Source of the DNA: Petunia secreta
Taxonomy: Eukaryota > Streptophyta > Magnoliopsida > Solanales > Solanaceae
Assembly: GCA_029990175.1 (NCBI GenBank)
Contig: JARKIP010000005.1
Coordinates: 70,712,001-70,776,000, forward strand
Reading direction: 5' to 3'
DNA: 64,000 nt
The notes below the pieces were generated by a model, which did not search any database, had not been told where the DNA came from, and saw only the letters and a list, made by a program, of their open reading frames with translations. Position numbers and translations under genes: made by a program. Below, piece by piece: positions 55,530-64,000 of this stretch. Numbering within the stretch: position 1 is the stretch's first letter; every line of letters begins with the position of its first letter.

Positions 55530-56480
55530 CAGTGAAATTACAAAAAATACCGACATTATTAAGAAATTACACAACATAACGACATTTGTATGAATTTTAC
55601 AAAACATACCATTTTATCATTTTCCTTTCTCTCTCTAATCCAAAGCCCTAACTTCTCCCTCTCTCTTTCTCTCCTCTCCTCCACCCTCCCTCCCACCCAC
55701 CCACCTCCCGTCGTTCCCCACCCTCTGTTGCCCGCCGCCGCTGCTACTATACCTCCGGCGAGACTAGAGCCGACTGGTTCTCGATCTTCTCTTCTTTTTC
55801 CTTTTTTTTGTTTCATTTTGTATGTGTATATGTGTGTATTTTATGTATATATATGTATTTTTTATATATTCTTCAGATCTGCTTCTCCTCCTCTTTTTTT
55901 TTTTTGAATTCGAATATACATATTTAGATATTCAGATGCAGATGTATGTATCTGTATGTTCGTGTATATACATGTAATGTTTTTCAGCACACAAGTGTAT
56001 AAACGTGTATGTTACTGTATGAACATGTATATCTGAGCATCTATTGTATGTTTTGTGTTTGTTTTTGTGTGTATGTCAATTGTATGTGTGACATACATAA
56101 ATTTATATGTTTAATTTGTAGATCCGTAGATCCTTGTATGTATGTGTGTGTCTAGTGTATGTAAAATATTTTTTTTGTGTATTTACATGTATTTTTTGTT
56201 TATATGTATGTTGCAAGTATATTTTAAAGAGAAATCAATGTTTATATGTGTATTTCATATTTTAGATACAAAAAAAAAATCCGGTGGGTGGCCGGCGGTG
56301 ACTAGGCGGCGCCGCCGCCTGGGGTGGTGACAGTTGGGGGGGGGGGGAGGGAGGGGGGCAGTAGGAAGAAGGAGGAACCCTAATTTGTTAATTTTGTTGG
56401 TTTTGTATATAATGTGTAAAGAAATGTTGGTATTTTATGTAAATTGAAATAATGTTGTTATTTTTTGTAATTTTAGTATT
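55530..56480. mobile_element. Non-autonomous inverted-repeat element (copy 3 of a family)
   Basis: Edges AAATTACAAAAAATACCGAC and, inverted, AAATTACAAAAAATAACAAC (about 56450-56470) match for ~60 bp with differences. The interior has CTCTCTCTTTCTCTCC, GTTGCCCGCCGCCGCTGC, a long TGTATGTGTGTAT segment, GGCGGCGCCGCC (56309 on) and a G-run (about 56335-56346). Same plan as the elements at 29769 and 34205. Confidence 0.5.
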
Positions 56481-56809
56481 AGAGTTGTATATATTTGTGA
56501 TTATCCCATAAATCTTATATATTTTCACTACTAAGTGCACCCATGTTTGGTGTGTTTGAGAGCACACCATTGGTGGTGGCTATTTCAAGATACCACATTG
56601 TGGTAAATCTTATATATTGTCCATTTCTATTTTTATAATATTAATTTTTTGTTATTTATTTACATATACATAGTTTACTGTTCATCAAACTCCATATCAT
56701 ACTTTTCCAAACGGTTTAGTTATGTGCACAATTTCTTGTTGTCTTTGTATGGGCCTAAATCGTTGTTAGGTACACAAATCGAATTTGGATTCGAATATAA
56801 GCAAATCTT
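56481..56809. other. Flank left of the minus-strand Tat element
   Basis: AT-rich sequence without recognised genes, ending at AAATCTT before the LTR. Confidence 0.45.
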
Positions 56810-57303
56810 TGTATCAAAGCGATAAACGATGCACAAAATAGATGACAAATGCGTAAAAGTAACTTGCTTTCAATATACAGATGTTCAATACAAATTTGGG
56901 CAGAATTTCGGTATATATTTCTGGATGCTTATAATACAAAATGAGCTTCTATTTATAGGCCTAGGGACCTTGCCCACGTTCTCCATCACCAGCTTGCACT
57001 CCTCCCACGATCTGATCAGCAACATGGATGAGTTAGTGGAGCAGAGTAGTGGGCTGCAAAGCCGTTGGGACCGAGGTGGTAACCGAAGCCTTGCCACAAG
57101 GCTTCGGTCGTCTGACCTTATTATCCGAATGGGGTGCCGTGACCCGAAGTTCAAGACTTAATTTCTCTTCGGTCGCGCCTTCGGGCGTTGACCTGGGTGG
57201 TTCAGCCACGATCGATTATTTTCCCTTCGGAGCGCCAACTCGTTTTTTCTTCGGTCTACCAACTCGAGGTGTTGACCGAAGACGACGATTTTTACCCAAT
57301 ACA
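56810..57303 (-). repeat. 3' LTR of the minus-strand Tat-type element
   Basis: Plus-strand bounds TGTATCAAAG and CCCAATACA, 494 bp. On the minus strand TATAAATA lies at about 56956-56949, the expected promoter place. The right end is confirmed by the adjoining polypurine tract. The outer (left) end is inferred from the TGTAT/ATACA symmetry. Confidence 0.65.
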
Positions 57304-57326
57304 GATAGTCCCCCCACTCCTCGGTA
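57304..57326 (-). other. Polypurine tract of the minus-strand element
   Basis: On the minus strand CGAGGAGTGGGGGGACTATC directly precedes the LTR start TGTATTGGG, which fixes the element's direction. Confidence 0.75.
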
Positions 57327-57541
57327 GACGCCGAAGTCGCCGAGGAGTGGAATGAGTTTGAGCGGGAAGTCGACGTGGCAAAACCCTATCCACGAATTTT
57401 CAAAAAGTTGCGCATCTGTAGGGTCGCCATTCCGCGTTACGTGGCGGCTCGCGATAGGTCTCTGAACGGTCATGCCGTCTTTTTGTTTTCTCCAATGTTT
57501 CAGTCATCATTAGCTTCACCTACTTGCACGTGTACAAACAC

Positions 57542-57549
57542 TATAAATA
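57542..57549 (+). promoter_or_regulatory. TATA box of the antisense gene
   Basis: TATAAATA, 143 bp before the ATG at 57685 and about 240 bp inside the 3' LTR. A CT-rich leader follows (TTCATCTTCACTCATC). It lies on the plus strand, opposite to the element's own gag-pol direction. Confidence 0.55.
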
Positions 57550-57684
57550 CTTCACTTCTGCCCTTTTCATCTTCACTCATCATTTTGCTTTGAGAAGAAG
57601 AACAACAGACTCTTTCAGCCGCCGTTGTCACCACCACTCCTTTCATCCAAAATTTCTCTTTACTTTGCTCTTCTGATTCCCAAC

Positions 57685-60558
57685 ATGTCTACCAATGTTT
57701 CTGCTACCATTTCTGGTCAAGGCTCAAGCGATTCCGGTGAGAGAGCGGAACGTTTTGCGGCCATGGCAGTGAATGAAGAAGCCGTTCCCTCTGTGTCACC
57801 ATTGCAGGTGGCTGGAGCGGGAGACGGTGGTGAAGCCACATCGGCTGCTCCCACTCCCTTGAGACGTAAAACGAAAGCGGGTCGCGGCTCAGCTGAGGTC
57901 AGCGAGTATGTGGACTTAGATGTAGTTGACGACGTCGAGGGTGGTGATGCCACTGATGTGAGAGAGGTGGGTGGCTCGGTCGAAGCGGCCGAGGTGAGCG
58001 AGATTAGCGGCTCGAAGGGTGAAACCGAGGTGGGCCCTTCGAGGAAATCAAAGAGGAAAATTCCACTCGAGGTGGAGATTGACCCTCGGTTGGTCATCCC
58101 CTCGAGCTTTAACAATGAAAAAGACTTGAAGGTTCACGCTCAGTCAGATGCTCAGAAGGGGAAGAGAAGAAACGTCCCCGTTCATGTTACCCCGAGCATC
58201 GTAACCGAGGAAAGGATTGCGGCGGTTCGGGTAGACTGCCGCTGGGGGCCCGAAGTGGAGATTAGGATCCCGGCGCCTGGCTCGGCCGCGTCTACGCATG
58301 TTGAAGGATATTCCTCAGTTTTTACTTACCCTTTCACCATAGGTTTTGATTTGCATGTACACCCCATAATTGACACATTTTGCAGATCATACAACCTCTG
58401 TCTTGCCCAACTTGGGCCCGGAGTTTGGAGGGTCGTCCAAGCCCTTGAATATTTGAGTGGTGCCGCGGGGGTGCCATTCACTTTTCAGCACTTGATTTCG
58501 CTCTACTACCCCCTATTTCCACAAAGCCGGGGTGGTCGCTCTCTTGCCTCGGGGCTCATATGCAATTTTAAGCAAGAGCGAGGATCATGGGGATCGAGGA
58601 TGGAACGATCGGTTCGTGCTCATTCCCACGAACCTGCTGTCTGCCGAGCCTGGCTTTCCCGAGGCGTGGAATGCTCAGCGTAAGTGCCTATTTCCATTCT
58701 TCCTTTGGTTTGAGATTATCGCAATTGTTAACCGACCTCTCTTTTTTTTTTTTATCCGCAGCTGAAAAAGTGGCGGTTGTGCCTCCGAGTAACCTGCTCG
58801 GGTGGGTGACCGAAGTCATGCAGCCGAAAAAACACCCCGAACGGCAATGGATGGTGTTAGCTGCTCTGCCTGAGAACCGATGGGCGTGCAAGAGGCACGG
58901 TGAGTTGTTGACTTCGGGCCGCTGAGTTCCATTTTAAATTATTCAACTAACTTTTCCACTTTGATTACATACGTCTCCCTAGCAAGGCCGTGAGAGAGGT
59001 TGACGAGGAAGAGGAAGCCGAGGCGGAGGGCGGAGAGGAAGAGAGAGGAAAGAAGAGGGCGAAGAGAAGCGAGAAACTGGTGACCGACGTCACCGAGGGG
59101 GTTGCCAAGATGGCAGCAATGGCGAAGAAGCTCATAGAGGAGAAGAAAACTAAAGCCTCTTCGAGCCAAGGGGCTTCACAAGGTGAAATTTTCTTGGGTA
59201 GGTTTTCTTGTGTTTCCACTGCCACTCGTACTTATGTTAGGCACATTGCTCCTCTTCCTACCTCAGGTGCTAAGAGGAAAAGGGCGAGCTCAAAGCGGGC
59301 CGCCACAGCGAAAGGTCCTCGAGTTGAAGAGGTTGCTGCCCCCGTTGCTGAAACTCTGATCACTAAACGTCGGGGGCTCGTCGACGTGCCCAGCGATGAG
59401 GAGCTCCCTCCTCTGGTTCCCGAGGAGAGGCCAGATCCAGTCCCCGAGCCTGTTCCAGAGGCGAGGGCTGAAGTGGGCGGGTCAACCGGGGTCATTCACG
59501 TGGAGGAATCTGACCAAGAGGCCGCAAAAAGAAAGGGTAAGGCGAAGGCGAGCGGAGGGTTGATCAAGAGCATGGTCAAAGCTTCAAGGGATTCTTCGAA
59601 GCCCACCAACGTCGCAGCTCGGGCTTTGGAGATATATCCCGATGCTAATTTGTTAGATGCTACGAAAGAGGATATCATGTCTCTCGACGGCCTGCTCGGG
59701 CCAGCTGAAGCTCATGCCCTTCGGAATCTCAATCCCATGAGTTGGATGGGTGTTTCAGCCGCTTCTGCTCTTCGGGTAAGTCTTAGTGTCCTTTTAACAT
59801 AATACGCCTTACCAAACTTTGAGCGCTGACATGTGTTTCAAACGCAGAGCTTTGTCCTCGCGCTCCGAGCTGTTCACCTCGAACGAGATCGAGCCCAGGA
59901 ACTTCAAGCAGCTGCTACCCGCTTGGGATGGTCAGAAAAAGGTCCTCAAAGGGCAGGTCGCCGAGTTGGAAGCTCGGTTCGCAATCCTGAACAGCGAGCT
60001 GGAGCGTGCCAACGAGGTGGCGGCAAAAGCCGAGGACGACCTTCGGGCGGTTGCAGAGTCCTCCGAGGCTCGTGTTCGAGCTGGATGGATCAGTTTACTG
60101 CTGAACGCTCGAGGCTCAGTCTTGAGAATGCCCGCCTCGAAGCTGAATTGTTCAGGGCAAAGACCGAAGCCCTTGAGGCGGGGGAGAGGTATCGTGGAAA
60201 GCTCGGGGAATATAATGCCAAACTTCTTGAGCTGCAACGCCAAGTGGACGAAGTGCCAGCCCTTCGGGCCAAGGTATCCAGGCTTGAGAGGCGAGTTGCC
60301 CACCTTAACGAGCGGGCCGAGGTTAGATCAACAAGGGCCAAATTTGAAGAAACATGGGCCGTGGTCAAGACTAGGCTCGGTGCCCTCAAGCAGGTTCAGG
60401 CCGGGCAGATCGTGCTTGAGGACGAGATCGTCAAAGCGAGGGAGGCTGCTGCCGAGGCCCAAAGAATTGTGGACGAACTTCCCTCAAGCGATGGATCAGA
60501 TGATGAAAGCGACAGTGCCGAAGAGGGCAGCGGAGATGCTGATGGGGCGTTGCCTTAG
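57685..60558 (+). pseudogene. Antisense gene of the Tat element: gypsy-type transposon domain plus coiled coil, with apparent introns
   Basis: ATG at 57685 (MSTNVSATISGQ). After an acidic Ser/Ala-rich N-terminus comes a domain like the putative gypsy-type transposon family: TYPFTIGFDLHVHPIIDTF, LAQLGPGVWRVVQALEYL, then in the +1 frame RGWNDRFVLIPTNL and PGFPEAWNA. Four GT-AG introns of 72-84 bp fit: 58680-58761, 58900-58982, 59183-59266 (frame-neutral) and 59776-59847. Joins 1, 3 and 4 keep frame; join 2 does not by my reading. The C-terminal part is coiled coil (ELERANEVAAKAEDDLRAV; RLSLENARLEAELFRAKTEA; LRAKVSRLERRVAHLNERAE), ending in an acidic tail. Frame slips near 58520, 59920 and 60080 show decay. 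It lies between integrase and the 3' LTR. Function unknown. Confidence 0.68.
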
Positions 60559-61290
60559 TAAACTTTTGATGTCTTTCATTTTTTGAAGCCTTTGCGCCTT
60601 TTTTGGATGTTGGCCTTCGGGCCTTTGTATTTATGTTTGACCTTCGGGCCATTTTTGGATGTATATAGCTTCAGCCTTCGGGCTTTTAATGAAAGATCGC
60701 TTTGTGAATTTTGCGTGTTTATTTTTCATGTGTATCGAACACTTTTGAAAATAAATGATATGCTTGCAAGGCTTTAAGCTAAATTTGACCGGTGCGAACT
60801 TAGGACGACGTCTCGTCCTCGAGTCGATGCAATGCGCGGCTCAAGTAATAACACATGGATAGAATGAGAGTACCCGAAGTCGTTTTATTAATATCAACGA
60901 GCCAAAAGGCTATGTACATAAAACCAAGTCGGGACGGACCTTGGGTAAGAAACGAATTAACGAACTTCAAACTAAAACATGCCGCTATCGGGCTAATTTA
61001 CAATGTACTAAATCTAGTCCTCGGGCAGCAGCCCCGGTTGTCGGCTAGATAAGCATCGGTTGGGAGGCTCGATGTCGACCTCGGTGTCAACCCTTCTCAC
61101 TCCCCCCCAGTGTTCGGTTGTGAATCTCGATGAGGATCCGAGCACTGGAATCGGTTCGGTTTGCTTCCTGAAAAGGTCGAGCAAAAAAGGTGGAACGAGG
61201 AGTGAGTTAGTACATTGTTTATCAATGTCATGGGAGCGTCGTTCAGCTCGGGGCTGTTTAATTGATAGAGTTGAAGGATATTTACCTTGG
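60559..61290. other. Spacer between antisense gene and pol
   Basis: Contains three to four imperfect CCTTCGGGC repeats (60615-60690), plausibly the 3' untranslated part of the antisense gene, then unique sequence. The two genes face each other tail to tail here. No further gene seen. Confidence 0.5.
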
Positions 61291-64000
61291 CTAAAAGTAG
61301 TGTCGCTTTAGATGAGAAATGTTCCAGTTCAGCGGCTCGGGTTCGCCTTGAAGAGACTCGATTTGATAAGAGCCTTTTCCAACGATTGCTTTGACCTTGT
61401 AGGGTCCTTCCCAATTTGCGATAAGCTTCCCCCCGTTGTCCTCCTTTGTTGATTGATTCACGGTTTTCAACACATAATCTCCCACCTTGAAGTCCCTAAA
61501 TTTAGCTTTCCTGTTGAGGTACGGTTCGATCTGTCTTTTTTGGGCAACAAGCCGAACCAAAGCTAATTCCCTCTTCTCTTCGAGCAAGTCTAGCTCAATC
61601 GTATCGCCTCTTGGTTGGCATCTTCGGTTGTGTGAGCATACCGAAGGCTTGGTTCGCCCACTTCCACTGGGATGAGAGAATCCATGCCGTAGGCTAATGA
61701 AAAAGGGGTCTCACCGGTGCTGTTCTTCTCCGTTGTTCGCATGGCCCACAGAACCCCGGGCAACTCCTCGGGCCAAGGGCCTTTCTTCTCATCGAGTCGC
61801 TTCTTCAAATTCTCAATTATGATCCTGTTTGAAGATTCGGCCTGGCCATTAGCACTTGGATGGTAGGGAGTCGAGGCTATCATTTTGATTCCCCATTGTT
61901 TAAAAAAGTCAGTGATAGCCGCCCCCATGAATTGTTTGCCATTGTCGCAAGCGATTTCTTTTGGGACGCCGAACCGGTAGATGATATTCTTTTTGATGAA
62001 GTCGATTACCTGCTTCTGTTTTACCTCGGTGAGCGCTGCGGCTTCCACCCATTTTGTGAAGTAATCAGTCAACACCAAGATGAACCGAACACCACCTTTT
62101 CCTTTGGGTAGTGGTCCGACAACGTCCATTCCCCATTTCATGAAGGGCCATGGTGATACCACCGAGTGTAGAGGCTCGGCCTGTTGGTGGATCATTTGCC
62201 CATGGCGCTGGCACTTGTCACACTTTTGCACGAAGGCTTTCACATCGGCGCTAATGGTGGGCCAGTAATACCCAACTCTTAACAATTTACGCACCAACGA
62301 TTTCTTCCCCGAGTGATTTCCACACTCGCCTTCGTGTACTTCGGCCATCACGTACCTCGCCTCATCGGGGCCCAAGCATTTGGCCATCGGGCCGCAGTAC
62401 AACCTCTTGTATAAATTGCCTTCGATCATGTGATACGAGGCCGCTTGGGTCCTTAGCTTTTTCGCTTCTTTCTTATCTTGGGGAACAGTCCCCGAGTCGA
62501 AGTAGGAGATGAATTTACTTCGCCAATCCCATCGATTGTCAACCGAATTGACTTGCAACTTCATCTCTCTCATTTGGGCGGACAGCAACCGAACCACCGA
62601 GTCAGTCCCCGAGTGAGCTTCATCAATGGCCGAACCAAGATTTGCCAAGGCATCAGCCTCGGTATTTTCTTCCCGAGGTATTTGTTTGACACTCCATTCT
62701 TGGAATTGGGCTAGGATCCTCTGTGCCCGATCCAAGTAAAGCTGCATTCTGGGCTCTCGAGCCGTGTAATCACCGAGGATCTGGTTGACCACCAATTGTG
62801 AATCACATCTTAGTTCGATTCTGTCAACCCCCATTTCTTTAGCTAGCTCTAAGCCCGCAAGAGCCGCTTCGTATTCTGCTTCGTTGTTGGTGACCTTTTT
62901 GAATCGAACTGAATGCCTAATCCTCTCCCCGGTGGGTGTTCTCAACACAATGCCTAAACCCGAGCCTTTTGAATTCGTTGCCCCATCGGTGTGCAGTATC
63001 CACAGCCCCGGAGGGGATCCCTTCGCCTCGAAGCTTTCCTTTTCCGCCTCGGGCAGTATCCCAATGCTGAAATCAGCCACGAAGTCTGCCAAGACTTGAG
63101 ATTTGATGGCAGTTCGAGGTTGATAAGTGATGATATATTCACTTAGCTCAACCGCCCATTTGGACAACCTCCCCGATAACTCAGGCTTATGCAATATGTT
63201 TCTCAAGGGGAAGGTTGAAACTACTGCTATTGGGTGACATTGAAAATAGGGCCGTAGTTTCCGAGCAGTAATGAGTAAAGCGAGTGCTAGTTTTTCCAAG
63301 TGTGGGTACCTGCTTTCAGCATCAAAGAGTGTCTTGCTCACATAATAGATGGGCTGCTGCTTGCCATCTTCTTCCTGAACCAGCACAGCACTTACCGACA
63401 CCTCGGACACCGCCAAATAGACAAGCAATGTTTCCCCTTCTTTTGGCTTGGCAAGCAACGGTGCGTTGGCCAAATATTGTTTCAAGTCTTTCAACGCTTG
63501 TTTGCACTCCGGTGTCCATTCGAAGTGGTTGTTTTTCCTCAAGACGGAGAAGAATTTGTGGCACCGCTCCGAGGACTTTGAGATAAAGCGACTCAAGGCA
63601 GCGATTCGGCCAGTCAAGCGTTGAACTTCTTTTACCCCGGTAAGCTCTTCGGGGATTTCCTCAATTGCTCTGATTTTATCTGGGTTAGCTTCGATTCCCC
63701 GCTCGGAGACAATAAATCCCAAAAACTTGCCCGATCCCACGCCGAAGGCGCATTTCTCGGAGTTCAATTTCATACCGTATTGTCTCAACACAGCAAAAGC
63801 TTCCCTCAGATGATTCAAATGATCCTCCATTCGGATCGATTTGATGAGCATGTCGTCTATGTAGACTTTCATAGACTTCCCGATGTATTCCTTGAACATG
63901 CGACATACCAATCTTTGGTAAGTCGCCCCGGCGTTCTTCAAACCGAAGGGCATCACTTTGTAGCAAAAGGTACCTCGGTCAGTGATGAACGAGGTCTTTT
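61291..64000 (-). pseudogene. pol: Pol of the minus-strand Tat element (RT part, dual RNase H, integrase), one frameshift
   Basis: Enters from the right edge within RT (DRGTFCYKVMPFGLKNAGATYQ) and includes the catalytic YIDD at about 63863-63852. The first RNase H region follows (EKLALALLITARKLRPYFQ, ..SRLSKWAVELSEY), then the second, archaeal-type RNase H (LHTDGATNSKGSGLGIVL, NNEAEYEAALAGLE, EENTEADALANLGSA). Integrase has HEGECGNHSG..CDKCQRH and catalytic Asp in GMDVVGPL, Asp in IACDNGKQF, Glu in NGQAESSN. At about 61595 one base is missing: the frame ends after DANQEAIRLS, while the next frame continues ELDLLEEKREL and the C-terminal KFRDFKVGDYVLK...WEGPYKV to the stop at 61291. Otherwise 788 codons are open. 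The dual RNase H places it in Tat. RT N-terminus, protease and gag are outside the window. Confidence 0.88.

Overview
This is a gene-poor, transposon-dense stretch of a plant nuclear genome, most likely from Solanaceae. Supporting signs are an RTE-type LINE tail ending in (TTG)n that resembles the Solanaceae SolRTE/TS-SINE tail, a CBF/DREB1-like gene, and Tat, Athila and Sirevirus LTR retrotransposons. Genus and species cannot be set from the sequence alone. The single convincing host gene is a CBF/DREB1-type AP2 gene at 36020-36595, and most of its AP2 domain is missing. Everything else recognisable is mobile DNA or its debris.

Layout. 1-2554: minus-strand Athila-type fragment (zinc-knuckle/coiled-coil ORF, tRNA-Asp primer site, LTR). 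2555-9350: intergenic DNA with an LTR-like segment, CACTA-type debris and diverged tandem repeats. 9351-24045: complete but decayed Tat-lineage Ty3/gypsy element of 14.7 kb (LTR, gag, pol with two RNase H domains, 3' region holding an antisense plant-mobile-domain gene, LTR). 24046-29768: a second internal region joined in tandem to the first through the shared LTR, cut short, and broken by a minus-strand Athila deletion derivative at 25063-29364. 29769-35200: inverted-repeat element, LINE tail split by a 2.5 kb solo LTR, second inverted-repeat element. 35640-36600: the CBF-like gene and its promoter. 37317-47927: young full-length Sirevirus (Ty1/copia) with perfect 5-bp target duplication, a tandem-duplicated Gag and an env-like ORF. 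47928-56809: orphan copia LTR, a 1.2 kb TIR element with 7-bp duplication, a Mutator-like element with 10-bp duplication, several MITE-like elements and microsatellites. 56810-64000: minus-strand Tat-lineage element, entered from its 3' LTR, with a plus-strand, apparently intron-containing antisense gene between the LTR and pol. Its gag and 5' LTR lie beyond the right edge.

How the parts relate. The two Tat elements share an unusual plan. Each carries, downstream of integrase and on the opposite strand to gag-pol, a gene with its own TATAAATA box lying 240-440 bp inside the 3' LTR. Each such gene encodes a globular transposon-derived domain followed by a coiled coil. The Sirevirus carries an analogous globular-plus-coiled-coil protein on the sense strand. 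These accessory genes, the truncated CBF and the tandem-Gag Sirevirus are the main points for follow-up. Domain names come from recognising sequence motifs by eye; no database search was run.
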